Below the pieces are notes generated by a model. The model was not told where the DNA came from. It searched no databases and saw only the letters and a program-made list of their open reading frames with translations. From positions 434,001 to 498,000 of the forward strand of contig OY760867.2 in assembly GCA_963664035.2 (NCBI GenBank): a DNA stretch of 64,000 bases. The letters run 5' to 3'. The translations under genes were made by a program, and so were the position numbers. Positions 32,721 to 41,000 of this stretch are shown here, piece by piece. The stretch comes from G958296245 sp963664035. Its GTDB lineage: Bacteria > Chloroflexota > Dehalococcoidia > Lucifugimonadales > G958296245. The stretch's first letter is position 1, and every line of letters begins with the position of its first letter.

Positions 32721-33461
32721 CTACGCCCCGGCCTGCCTGGCAATCACCGCCGCCAGGTAGCCCGCCCCGAAGCCGTTGTCTATGTTCACCACCGCGACCC
32801 CGGGCGCGCAGCTGTTCAGCATCGCCAGCAGCGCCGCTATCCCGCCGTAGCTGGCCCCGTACCCAACGCTCGTGGGCACCGCGATCACCGGCGCCAGCGC
32901 CAGCCCGCCCACCACCGACGGCAGCGCCCCCTCCATCCCCGCCACAGCCACCACCACCCGCGCCGATTGCAGCGTCGGCAGGTGCTCCAACAGCCGGTGC
33001 AGTCCCGCCACGCCCACGTCGTTCAGCTCCGTCACCTCGCAGCCCATCGCCTCGGCGGTAACCGCCGCCTCCCGCGCCACCGGCAGGTCCGACGTGCCCG
33101 CGCTCGCGACCACGACGCCCCCAACCCTTTCGCGCGCGCCGCTCCTGTCCACCACGATCGTTCGCGCCTGCTCGTCGTAGCGAGCGTCGTCGACCCGCTC
33201 ACGCACCGCCTCGTACGCATGCGGCTCCGCCTTCGTGACCAGCAGCCGGTCCGACCTCGCCAGCAGCGAGACGGCCAGCTTGGCGATCTGCTCGGGCGTC
33301 TTGCCCTGTCCGAACACCACCTCCGGGAAGCCCGTGCGCAGCTCCCTGTGGTGGTCCACCCTCGCGAAGCCGAGGTCCTCGTAAGGCGCCGCGGCCAGCC
33401 GTGCGACCACCTCATCCGCGGTCGCCCGGCCCCGCAGCAGTTCCTCCAGCAACGACCGCAC
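32721..33461 (-). CDS. larB: nickel pincer cofactor biosynthesis protein LarB
   Basis: 246 residues from a GTG. The sequence upstream (GGGAGGG at 33484-33490, then ATA GAC GAG in frame) looks like additional N-terminal coding, so the true start may be a rare codon a few residues earlier. LarB signature: YEDLGFARVDHHRELRTGFP, EVVFGQGKTPEQI, then a PurE-like domain with ASAGTSDLPVAREAA, ELNDVGVAGLHRLL and PTSVGYGASYGGIAALLAML. LarB carboxylates and hydrolyses nicotinic acid adenine dinucleotide, the first step to the nickel-pincer nucleotide. Divergent from larE. Confidence 0.93.
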   Translation of the reverse strand: MRSLLEELLRGRATADEVVARLAAAPYEDLGFARVDHHRELRTGFPEVVFGQGKTPEQIAKLAVSLLARSDRLLVTKAEPHAYEAVRERVDDARYDEQARTIVVDRSGARERVGGVVVASAGTSDLPVAREAAVTAEAMGCEVTELNDVGVAGLHRLLEHLPTLQSARVVVAVAGMEGALPSVVGGLALAPVIAVPTSVGYGASYGGIAALLAMLNSCAPGVAVVNIDNGFGAGYLAAVIARQAGA

Positions 33462-33567
33462 GCCGCTCTCGTCTATGGCAATACCCTCCCGCGCGCCTCA
33501 ATGGGGGCGCACCATTCGTGAGATATGCTTTAGAATAGACCAACTCGTCCGATATACGAAAGTCCCC

Positions 33568-34446
33568 ATGGCGCTACCGAAGCTACAGACCCGCCCCGCT
33601 CATGAACCCACCGAGCCCGTCGATGCTGCGGAGGCCAAGCTCGCCTCCCTCACGACCATCCTGGCCGGGATGCGCTCCGTGGTGGTCGCCTACTCCGGCG
33701 GCGTGGACAGCGCCCTCGTGGCCGCCGCGGCCCACCAGGCCCTAGGCGGACGCGCCCTCGCCGTCACCGCCAGGTCCCCAAGCCTCGCGCCCAGCGAGCT
33801 GGAGCACGCAGCCGCCTTCGCCGCCCGCCTCGGCTTCCGGCACCGCGTCATCGAGACCGCCGAGATGGACAGGCCGGAGTACCGCGCCAACGCCCCCAGC
33901 CGCTGCTTCTTCTGCAAGGACGAGCTATACACCCACCTGGCCGACATCGCCGCCCAGGAGGGCTACGCCGCGATCGCCAACGGCACCAACGCCGACGACC
34001 TCGGCGACTTCAGGCCCGGCCTCGAGGCCGCGCGCAAGCACGGCGTCCGCAGCCCGCTCGTGGAGGCAGGGCTCGACAAGGCCGGCGTACGGGAGCTCTC
34101 GCGCCTCATGGGCCTGCCCACCTGGGACAAGCCCGCGCAGCCCTGCCTATCGTCCCGCATCCCCTACGGCACGCCCGTGTCCGTGGAGGCCCTGGACAAG
34201 ATAGCCGCCGCCGAGAGCTACCTGCGCACCCTCGGCCTCAGGGAGATCAGGGTACGACACCACGGCGCGGTCGCCCGCATCGAGGTCCCGCCGGAGGACA
34301 TCCCGCGCCTCGCCGCCGAGGACGTGAGGACCGAGATCGCCGCCCGCTTCCGCTCCATCGGCTACGCCTACGTCGCCCTCGACCTAGAAGGCTTCCGCAG
34401 CGGCAGCCTCAACGAGACCGTGAACGGCCGGGAACCGATCGCATGA
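33568..34446 (+). CDS. larE: LarE, pyridinium dithiocarboxylate sulfur transferase
   Basis: 292 residues from the ATG at 33568. PP-loop ATPase: SVVVAYSGGVDSALVAAAA (residues 38-56), ARSPSLAPSELEHAAAFAAR, NGTNADDLGDFRPG. It has Cys113 and Cys116 (SRCFFCKDELY) plus Cys193 (PCLSSRIPYG). LarE adds sulfur to the LarB product. Family knowledge divides LarE into sacrificial single-Cys enzymes and three-Cys enzymes that bind a [4Fe-4S] cluster; the CxxC plus distal Cys pattern suggests the second. Its last 150 bases are duplicated downstream. No larC is in the window. Confidence 0.92.
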   Translation: MALPKLQTRPAHEPTEPVDAAEAKLASLTTILAGMRSVVVAYSGGVDSALVAAAAHQALGGRALAVTARSPSLAPSELEHAAAFAARLGFRHRVIETAEMDRPEYRANAPSRCFFCKDELYTHLADIAAQEGYAAIANGTNADDLGDFRPGLEAARKHGVRSPLVEAGLDKAGVRELSRLMGLPTWDKPAQPCLSSRIPYGTPVSVEALDKIAAAESYLRTLGLREIRVRHHGAVARIEVPPEDIPRLAAEDVRTEIAARFRSIGYAYVALDLEGFRSGSLNETVNGREPIA

Positions 34447-34448
34447 CA

Positions 34449-34457
34449 TGTTATAAT
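34449..34457 (+). promoter_or_regulatory. extended -10 promoter of first small gene
   Basis: TGTTATAAT (TG-n-TATAAT) lies 71 bases before the ATG at 34528, just after the larE stop. The same element with one change occurs at the same distance in the duplicate unit, which supports function. Confidence 0.6.
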
Positions 34458-34527
34458 CGACAGCCAAGGCAGGTGGGGCGCTGCCGGGCGCGGTGTCGCC
34501 ACGCTTAGCCAAGACTGGAGACTGCGC

Positions 34528-34755
34528 ATGACCACGGCGACCGTATCCGACGGCGAGAGACTCAGCAGGCTCGAAGGCGCGTACGAGCACCTGGCCACGA
34601 AGGCCGACGTGGAGCGGGTGCGCGCCGACCTGGAGCGGGTGCGGGCCGACCTGAAGACCGACATGCAGGCGATGGAGGCCCGTCTCTTGATTCGCCTGGG
34701 CGGGATCGTCAGCTTGGGAGTCGCCGTGATAGTGGCCATCCAGAAGCTCGCGTAG
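34528..34755 (+). CDS. small coiled-coil membrane-anchored protein (copy 1)
   Basis: 75 residues: SDGERLSRLEGAYEHLATKA, then charged heptads (ERVRADLERVRADLKTDMQA) forming a coiled coil, then one hydrophobic C-terminal helix (GGIVSLGVAVIVAIQKLA) that would anchor it in the membrane with the coil in the cytoplasm. Such tail-anchored short proteins occur singly or in clusters; none has a function I can name. It contains an internal 7-residue duplication absent in copy 2. Confidence 0.75.
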   Translation: MTTATVSDGERLSRLEGAYEHLATKADVERVRADLERVRADLKTDMQAMEARLLIRLGGIVSLGVAVIVAIQKLA

Positions 34756-34899
34756 GACATCCCGCGCCTCGCCGCCCAAGACGTGAGGACCGAGATCGCC
34801 TCCCGCTTCCGCTCCATCGGCTACGCATACGTCACCCTCGACCTCGAAGGCTTCCGCAGCGGCAGCCTCAACGAGACCGTGAACGGCCGGGAACCGACA

Positions 34900-34908
34900 T
34901 GCTATAAT
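34900..34908 (+). promoter_or_regulatory. extended -10 promoter of second small gene
   Basis: TGCTATAAT, 71 bases before the ATG at 34979, is the duplicated counterpart of the element at 34449-34457. Confidence 0.6.
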
Positions 34909-34978
34909 CGACAGCCAAGGCAGGTGAGGCGCTGCCGGGCGCGGTGTCACCGCGCTTAGCCAAGACTGGAGACTGCGC

Positions 34979-35185
34979 ATGACTACGGCGACCGTATCCG
35001 ACGGCGAGAGACTCAGCAGGCTCGAAGGCGCGTACGAGCACCTGGCCACGAAGGCCGACTTGGAGCGGGTGCGCGCCGACCTGAAGACCGACATGCAGGC
35101 GATGGAGGCCCGTCTCTTGATTCGCCTAGGCGGGATCGTCAGCTTGGGCGTCGCCGTGATAGTGGCCATCCAGAAGCTCGCGTAG
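34979..35185 (+). CDS. small coiled-coil membrane-anchored protein (copy 2)
   Basis: 68 residues, identical to copy 1 except for the missing 7-residue internal repeat and a Val/Leu change. Same coiled coil followed by a C-terminal membrane helix ending IQKLA. Own promoter retained. The two copies could form mixed coiled coils of different length; function unknown. Confidence 0.75.
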   Translation: MTTATVSDGERLSRLEGAYEHLATKADLERVRADLKTDMQAMEARLLIRLGGIVSLGVAVIVAIQKLA

Positions 35186-35224
35186 CCGCCGCGACGCTCT
35201 GCGCGAGTCTAGGGCCGGCGGACG

Positions 35225-35974
35225 ATGAGACTGGAAGGCAAGGTAGCCCTCGTCAGCGGCGCCGCCCGAGGCCTCGGCGCGGCCCAGGCCAGGCTGATAG
35301 CCGCCGAGGGCGCGCCCGTCGTCCTTGGCGACGTGCTCGAGGAAGAGGGACTCGCAGTCGCGGCGGACATCAAGGCCCGCGGCGGCCAGGCGCTATTCCT
35401 GCCGTTGGACGTCACCAGCGAGACCGACTGGGAGCGCGCCGTCGACGCCGCAGTCACTAACTTCGGCAGGCTCGACGTGCTCGTCAACAACGCCGGCATC
35501 TTCCGCAGGGCCACCTTCGAGGAGACGACCGCCGAGGGCTGGGACGAGGTGATGGACGTCAACGCCAAGGGCGTCTTCCTCGGCACAAGGGCCGCAATCG
35601 CTCCCATGCGCGACAGCGGCGGCGGCTCCATCGTCAACATCTCCTCCATCGCCGGCCTCGTCGGCTCCACGATCTCAGCCGCATACAACGCCTCCAAGGG
35701 CGCCGTCCGCATCATGACCAAGTCCGCCGCCCTCCAGTACGCCGCGGACGGCATACGCGTCAACTCCGTACATCCCGGCCTCTCCGACACCGACATGCTG
35801 CCCGAGGTCTTCCCCGACGTTGAGGACCAGGTCAAGCGCAGGTCCGCCACGCCCATGGACCGCTACGGCGCCCCCGAAGACGTCGCCTACGCCGTCCTAT
35901 TCCTCGCCTCCGACGAGGCGTCTTTCGTGACCGGCGCCGAGCTCGTCGTGGACGGCGGATTCACCGCCTGGTAG
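35225..35974 (+). CDS. SDR-family oxidoreductase
   Basis: 249 residues. Classical short-chain dehydrogenase: VALVSGAARGLGAAQARLIA (TGxxxGxG-type site), DVTSETDW, DVLVNNAGIFRR (NNAG), catalytic Ser in IVNISSIAGLVGS, Tyr-x3-Lys in AAYNASKGAVRIM, and the C-terminal FVTGAELVVDGGFTA. NAD(P)-dependent alcohol/ketone interconversion; close in style to 3-alpha-hydroxysteroid and cyclic-alcohol dehydrogenases. It precedes glnS by 11 bases with no evident functional link. Confidence 0.93.
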   Translation: MRLEGKVALVSGAARGLGAAQARLIAAEGAPVVLGDVLEEEGLAVAADIKARGGQALFLPLDVTSETDWERAVDAAVTNFGRLDVLVNNAGIFRRATFEETTAEGWDEVMDVNAKGVFLGTRAAIAPMRDSGGGSIVNISSIAGLVGSTISAAYNASKGAVRIMTKSAALQYAADGIRVNSVHPGLSDTDMLPEVFPDVEDQVKRRSATPMDRYGAPEDVAYAVLFLASDEASFVTGAELVVDGGFTAW

Positions 35975-35985
35975 GACCCGATCTC

Positions 35986-37668
35986 ATGACCTCCGCCGCC
36001 CCCTCCAAGGACTTCGTTCGAGACATCGTCGCCGACGACGTGCGTTCCAACAAGTGGGATGGGCGCGTCATGACCCGCTTCCCGCCGGAGCCCAACGGCT
36101 ACCTGCACATAGGCCACGCCAAGTCCGTCTGCCTCAACTTCGGCATCGCCCAGGAGTTCGGCGGCGTATGCAACTTCCGGTTCGACGACACCAACCCCGC
36201 CAGGGAGGAGGTCGAGTACGTCCAGTCCATCATCGACGACGTACGCTGGCTCGGCTTCGACTGGGGCGACCGCCTCTACTACGCCTCCGACTACTTCGAG
36301 CAGCTCTACGACTTCGCCGTAAAGCTCATACAGGACGGCCTCGCCTACGTCGACGACCTGGGCAGGGACGAGATCAGGCAGTACAGGGGCACCCTTACCC
36401 AGCCCGGCATAGAGAGCCCCTGGCGAGACCGCACCGTCGAGGAGAACCTGCGCCTCTTCGAGGGCATGCGCGCCGGCGAGTTCGACGACGGCTCCCGCGT
36501 CCTGCGGGCCAAGATCGACATGGCCTCCGGCAACCTGAACATGCGCGACCCCGTCATGTACAGGATCATCAAGACCGCCAGCCACCACCGCACCGGCGAG
36601 CGATGGTGCATCTACCCCACCTACGACTGGGCACACGGCCAGAGCGACTCCATAGAGGGCGTCACACACTCCATCTGCACCATGGAGTACGAGGACCACC
36701 GACCCCTCTACGACTGGTACCTGGAGAAGCTCGGCATATTCCGCTCCGAGCAGACCGAGTTCGCCCGCCTCAACCTCAGCCACACCGTCCTGAGCAAGCG
36801 CAAGCTCGCCATACTCGTCGAGGGCGGCCACGTCAGCGGTTGGGACGACCCCAGGATGCCCACCCTCTCCGGGATGCGCCGCCGCGGCTACACCCCGGAG
36901 TCCATCCGCGCCTTCTGCGACCGCATAGGCGTCGCCAAGCGCGACAACGTCATGGACGTCGCGCTGCTGGAGCACGTGCTGCGCGACGATCTGAACAGGC
37001 GCGCCCCCCGCGTCATGGGCGTGCTGCGCCCCCTCAAGGTGGTCATCGAGAACTACCCGGAGGGCCATGTCGAGTACCTCGACGCCGTGAACAACCCCGA
37101 GGACCCGGGCGCAGGTACACGAAAGGTGCCCTTCTCCCGCGAGATCTACGTCGAGCGCGACGACTTCCGCGAACAGGCCCCCCGCAAGTTCTTCAGGCTC
37201 GTCCCCGGCCGGGAGGTCCGCCTCCGCTACGGCTACCTCGTCACATGCACCGGCGTCGTCAAGGACGACTCCGGCGAGGTCGTTGAGCTCCGCTGCGCCT
37301 ACGACCCCGAGACCCGCGGCGGCCAGGCGCCCGATGGCCGCAAAGTCAGGGGCACCATCCACTGGGTCTCCGCCCAGCACGCCCTACCCGCCCAGGTCCG
37401 ACTCTTCGACCGTCTATTCACCACCGTAAGGCCCGACGAGGAGGACGACTTCCTCGACAACCTCAACCCGACGTCCCTGGAGGTGCTGACAGGCTGTCGC
37501 GTTGAACCCTCCCTCGCCGGCGCCGAGCCCGGAAGCCGCTACCAGTTCGAGCGCCTCGGCTACTTCTGCGTCGACTCCAAGCTATCCGCACACGGCGCCC
37601 CCGTCTTCAACCGCACCGTCCCCCTCCGGGACACCTGGGCCAAGATCGAAAGCTCCGCCAGGAGGTGA
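35986..37668 (+). CDS. glnS: glutaminyl-tRNA synthetase
   Basis: 560 residues. Class I synthetase: FPPEPNGYLHIGHAKSVCLN (HIGH at 41-44), NFRFDDTNPAREEVEYVQSI, the CP1 region, IYPTYDWAHGQSDSIEGVTH, and the KMSKS-like VLSKRKLAILVEGGHVSGWD, followed by the beta-barrel anticodon domain (VMGVLRPLKVVIENYPEGHV). This is the GlnRS form of charging glutamine tRNA directly, as opposed to the GatCAB route. Complete length, ATG start. It leads into the aminotransferase gene seven bases on. Confidence 0.95.
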   Translation: MTSAAPSKDFVRDIVADDVRSNKWDGRVMTRFPPEPNGYLHIGHAKSVCLNFGIAQEFGGVCNFRFDDTNPAREEVEYVQSIIDDVRWLGFDWGDRLYYASDYFEQLYDFAVKLIQDGLAYVDDLGRDEIRQYRGTLTQPGIESPWRDRTVEENLRLFEGMRAGEFDDGSRVLRAKIDMASGNLNMRDPVMYRIIKTASHHRTGERWCIYPTYDWAHGQSDSIEGVTHSICTMEYEDHRPLYDWYLEKLGIFRSEQTEFARLNLSHTVLSKRKLAILVEGGHVSGWDDPRMPTLSGMRRRGYTPESIRAFCDRIGVAKRDNVMDVALLEHVLRDDLNRRAPRVMGVLRPLKVVIENYPEGHVEYLDAVNNPEDPGAGTRKVPFSREIYVERDDFREQAPRKFFRLVPGREVRLRYGYLVTCTGVVKDDSGEVVELRCAYDPETRGGQAPDGRKVRGTIHWVSAQHALPAQVRLFDRLFTTVRPDEEDDFLDNLNPTSLEVLTGCRVEPSLAGAEPGSRYQFERLGYFCVDSKLSAHGAPVFNRTVPLRDTWAKIESSARR

Positions 37669-37675
37669 ACCCACA

Positions 37676-39016
37676 ATGACCACCGCCACCACCCACCTGA
37701 CGCAGATCGAAAACGACGCCTACACCGCCGCGCGCCCCAGATCCAAGCGCCTCCAGGCCGAGGCCGAGCGCTACCTGCCCGGCGGCAGCTCACGCGCCAC
37801 CCAGTACTTCGGCCCATTCCCATTCTTCATGGACCGCGCCGAGGGCCACTACGTCTACGACGTCGACGGCCACCGATACCTCGACTTCATGCTCAACGCC
37901 ACCACCTTCATCGCCGGCCACGCCAACCCCGACGTGGTGAAGGCCGTCCAGGCCCAGAGCGAAAAGGGCTTCAGCTACGGCGCGCCCTCGGAGTCCCAGG
38001 TGCGCCTCGCGAAGGAGCTATGCGAGCGCGTCCCCTCCCTCGACCAGGTCCGCTTCACCAACTCCGGCACCGAGGGCACCCTGAACGCCATCAGGCTCGC
38101 CCGCGCCTACACCGGACGCCACAAGTTCGCCAAGTTCGAGGGCGGCTACCACGGCAACCACGAGTACGTCTCCGTCAGCGTCGGCCCGCCACTCGATAAG
38201 CTCGACCCGGACGGCCCCACCGCCATCCCCGAGTGGCCCGGCCAGCCCCCCAGCGTCGTCGAAGACGTCGTCGTGCTGCCCTACAACGACCTCGATGCCT
38301 GCGAGCGAGTCCTCCGCGAGCGCGCCCACGAGCTCGCCTGCGTCATCATGGAGCCCGTATCGTCCAACTTCGGCTATCTGCCGGGCGACCGGTCATTCCT
38401 GGAGGGCATGCGAGACCTGACGCGCGAGCTCGGCATCGTCCTCGTATTCGACGAGGTCCAGAGCTTCCGCATATCGCGCGGCGGCGCCCAGGAGTACCTC
38501 GGCGTCATACCCGACATCACCACCTTCGGCAAGGTCATCGGCGGCGGCCTGCCCGTAGGCGCTTGGGGCGGCCGCGCCGACCTGATGGCCCTCTACGACC
38601 CGGCCACCGGCCCCGTCGTCAGCCACGCCGGCACCTTCAACGCCAATCCCATGACCATGGTCGCCGGCGAAGCCACCCTCCAGCAGCTTACGCCCGAGGC
38701 CTACGACCGTATGAACGCCCTCGGAGAGCAGCTACGCGAAAAGCTCAGGGCCGTCCTCGGCGAGTTCGACCTCGACGCGCAGGTCACCGGCATAGGCTCC
38801 CTATTCGCCATCCACTTCACCGCCGAGCCGATACGAGACTACCGCTCCACCGCGCGCGGAGACCGGCAGATGAAGGACATGCTCTTCGTCGGCCTCCTCA
38901 ACGAGGGCGTAATGCTAACCGCCGGCTGCGCCGGCGCCCTCTGCACCCTAACCACCGAGCACGAAGTGGACACCCTCGTAGACGCCGTCCGCCAAGTAGG
39001 CCAGCGCATCACATAG
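37676..39016 (+). CDS. glutamate-1-semialdehyde 2,1-aminomutase-like class III aminotransferase
   Basis: 446 residues from the ATG at 37676 with AGGAGGTG upstream. Class III PLP fold: YLPGGSSRATQYFGPFPFFM, VRFTNSGTEGTLNAIRLARA, AKFEGGYHGNHEYVSVSV, VLVFDEVQSFRISRGG and the PLP lysine Lys286 in TTFGKVIGGGLPVGAWGG. The closest functional guess is HemL, which makes 5-aminolevulinate, but the family also has aminomutases and transaminases of other substrates, and no other heme gene is nearby. Cytosolic. Confidence 0.82.
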   Translation: MTTATTHLTQIENDAYTAARPRSKRLQAEAERYLPGGSSRATQYFGPFPFFMDRAEGHYVYDVDGHRYLDFMLNATTFIAGHANPDVVKAVQAQSEKGFSYGAPSESQVRLAKELCERVPSLDQVRFTNSGTEGTLNAIRLARAYTGRHKFAKFEGGYHGNHEYVSVSVGPPLDKLDPDGPTAIPEWPGQPPSVVEDVVVLPYNDLDACERVLRERAHELACVIMEPVSSNFGYLPGDRSFLEGMRDLTRELGIVLVFDEVQSFRISRGGAQEYLGVIPDITTFGKVIGGGLPVGAWGGRADLMALYDPATGPVVSHAGTFNANPMTMVAGEATLQQLTPEAYDRMNALGEQLREKLRAVLGEFDLDAQVTGIGSLFAIHFTAEPIRDYRSTARGDRQMKDMLFVGLLNEGVMLTAGCAGALCTLTTEHEVDTLVDAVRQVGQRIT

Positions 39017-39077
39017 CCACGTTTAACTCCCTTGGCGTGTGCTAAACTGCCCAGAAGAGATGTAGCCACGCTAGGAG

Positions 39078-40385
39078 ATGCCGATGGTAGAAGAGCCGGA
39101 ACCCCGGCCGTCTATAACTAAGGTATGGGCCAGGAACTTCCGCAGCATCGAGTTCGCGGAACTGGAGTTGGGCCCGCTGACCGTGCTGGTTGGTCCCAAT
39201 GCCTCTGGCAAGAGCAATCTGATGGACGTCATGGGCTTCCTCAGCGATGCTGCTCGCCTTGGTCTCGAATCGGCCATAACCCGGCGAGGCGGCATCGATT
39301 CAATCGGCCGCAAGTCGCCAACCGGACGGGTTCTGGGCCCGGAGATCGGATGTCAGTACGGATATAGATGGGGAACTCTTGAATACGGCCTTGCATTGAG
39401 GAGGAATGGCAAGGGCGAATATCGGGTCAAGCGTGAGTCTGCTAGCTTACGCCTCTCGGATTCGGACATCGTCCGAACGGAGGTCGAACTGACCAACGGG
39501 CGGGTTACCAAGCCCAACCTCAATAAGACATTCAAACATGCCAATCCCAGACGCGCGGTAATGTATGCCCGCGCGGTCGAACAGTTCATGAAGGAATCCG
39601 AGCCCCAAGCCACCCATTTGATCTCGCCCGATACGCAACTATTCTGGGCGTTGGTATCGTCACTGGAAGAATCGGATGCGTCAGGAGCAGACTACCTTTT
39701 CAGCCTGTCCCAATCCCTCAGCGAGGCAAGTGAAGCGCTAGGCAAGATCTGGCTGTATCACATCTTCCCCAATTCATTGCGTGACCCTCAGAAGGGGGCG
39801 GACGCTCATCCCTTGGAGACAGGTGCAGAAAACTTAGCTTCCACCCTCCGCGAGATGATCCACAAGAAGAGCCGCTTCCTACCGGACCTGAAAAGTGCCT
39901 TGTCATTTGCGGTTCCGGGAGTCAGGGACATTCGAGTCAGCCACGCGGGCAGCTACTACGTGGTGGAGCTCAACCACCATAGGAATGGACGGAATGGAAG
40001 GGGCTCCTGGTTCGACCTGTCCCACGAGTCCGACGGCACCATCCGCCTCCTGACCCTGTTGACGGCACTGTTCCAAGAACCTGCTCCGTCGCTTATAGGC
40101 TTGGAGGAACCCGAGCTGGCCATACACCCCGGCGCCATGGCCGTCTTGTCGGACACCATGGTGGAAGCGTCGCTTCGGGGGCAGGTGTTGGTGGCAACCC
40201 ACAGCCCCGACCTGATCGACCGTCTGCCCGTCGAGAGCATCCGGGCGGTAACCGCCGAAGGCGGCTCCACCAAGGTAGGCAAAATTACCGAACATCAACT
40301 GGAGTCAGTGAGGGATGACCTGTTTACAGCCGGAGAGCTGCACAGCATGGAAGGCCTCCAGCCTGCGGGCGCCCAACAGTCCTAA
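39078..40385 (+). CDS. AAA family ATPase (OLD/SMC-like), probable defence component
   Basis: 435 residues. The N-terminus VWARNFRSIEFAELELGPLT leads into Walker A VLVGPNASGKSNLMDVMGFL (about 36-55). After a variable middle, the C-terminal part has an ABC-type signature-like FDLSHESDGTIRLLTLLTAL, Walker B PSLIGLEEPELAIHPGAM and a switch His in VLVATHSPDLID. This is the AAA_21-type chromosomal-clamp ATPase of defence systems such as OLD- and Lac/RloA-like operons. Two bases separate it from the TOPRIM-like gene downstream, and both are lower in GC than the surrounding housekeeping genes. Confidence 0.85.
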   Translation: MPMVEEPEPRPSITKVWARNFRSIEFAELELGPLTVLVGPNASGKSNLMDVMGFLSDAARLGLESAITRRGGIDSIGRKSPTGRVLGPEIGCQYGYRWGTLEYGLALRRNGKGEYRVKRESASLRLSDSDIVRTEVELTNGRVTKPNLNKTFKHANPRRAVMYARAVEQFMKESEPQATHLISPDTQLFWALVSSLEESDASGADYLFSLSQSLSEASEALGKIWLYHIFPNSLRDPQKGADAHPLETGAENLASTLREMIHKKSRFLPDLKSALSFAVPGVRDIRVSHAGSYYVVELNHHRNGRNGRGSWFDLSHESDGTIRLLTLLTALFQEPAPSLIGLEEPELAIHPGAMAVLSDTMVEASLRGQVLVATHSPDLIDRLPVESIRAVTAEGGSTKVGKITEHQLESVRDDLFTAGELHSMEGLQPAGAQQS

Positions 40386-40387
40386 AC

Positions 40388-40978
40388 ATGCTCACCATTG
40401 TGCCGGTTGTCGAAGGCCCTGGAGATGTCGCCGCATTGCCGGATTTACTGATGAGAATCCTTCGGCAGAAGTTCAATCGATACGATGTCCTTGTAGCGCA
40501 AGGAAGGACTCGAGTGGTCAATGCAAGGGGCAGACAGAACTTGGAGAAGAAGCTGGACAAGTTCCTCATGCACGCACAGAAGAAGCCTGGATGCGGAGCA
40601 ATCCTGATTCTCGTGGACGCCGACGAAGACTGTCCGGTAACATTAGCCCGGCAATTCTCTCAAGGCTGTGAGCGAATCGATACAAGATACCCCGTACAGA
40701 TAGTATGCGCGCGCCGGGCGTACGAGTCCTGGTTCCTCGCCAGTCTGACCACCATCACAGGCAGGCATGGGATACCGGATACCGCCGCGCTATCCGGTGA
40801 TCCCGAGGCCGTCCGAAACCCGAAACAATGGCTCAGCGACCGGATGCCCAGCGGCCAGGCTTACAAGGAGACGACCCACCAAGCATCCCTCAGCAGTGCC
40901 ATAGATCTGGACTTGGCCCACCAAAATTCCCGCTCATTCCGCAGGCTATGCCACGCGCTGGAACAACTGCTGGCATAG
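40388..40978 (+). CDS. DUF4276 family (TOPRIM-like) protein
   Basis: 196 residues starting MLTIVPVVEGPGDVAALPDL: an N-terminal strand followed by Glu, as in the TOPRIM fold, then ILILVDADEDCPVTLARQF (Asp-x-Asp metal pair), VCARRAYESWFLAS and PKQWLSDRMP, all hallmark blocks of DUF4276. TOPRIM-type effectors cleave nucleic acids. Immediately downstream of the AAA ATPase, which points to an ATPase sensor plus nuclease effector module, similar in plan to known OLD/PARIS/AbiL-like systems but with a different effector family. Activity is inference. Confidence 0.8.
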   Translation: MLTIVPVVEGPGDVAALPDLLMRILRQKFNRYDVLVAQGRTRVVNARGRQNLEKKLDKFLMHAQKKPGCGAILILVDADEDCPVTLARQFSQGCERIDTRYPVQIVCARRAYESWFLASLTTITGRHGIPDTAALSGDPEAVRNPKQWLSDRMPSGQAYKETTHQASLSSAIDLDLAHQNSRSFRRLCHALEQLLA

Positions 40979-41000
40979 ACCCCACGCCCCCTATAGCTGC

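Larger units (their letters stand above)
34297..35185 (+). repeat. 459-bp tandem duplication (larE 3' end + small gene)
   Basis: The segment from GACATCCCGCGCC at 34297 through the small gene ending at 34755 is repeated from 34756 to 35185. Each unit holds the last codons of larE, an extended -10 promoter and one 68-75 residue gene. In the second unit the larE part is a dead fragment. The first unit carries an extra 21 bases (VERVRADL repeat) in the small gene; scattered point changes show the duplication is not brand new. Confidence 0.9.

Noticed and set aside
34756..34899. A second larE gene
   Set aside because: Only the last codons of larE are present in the duplicated unit, without PP-loop or start codon.
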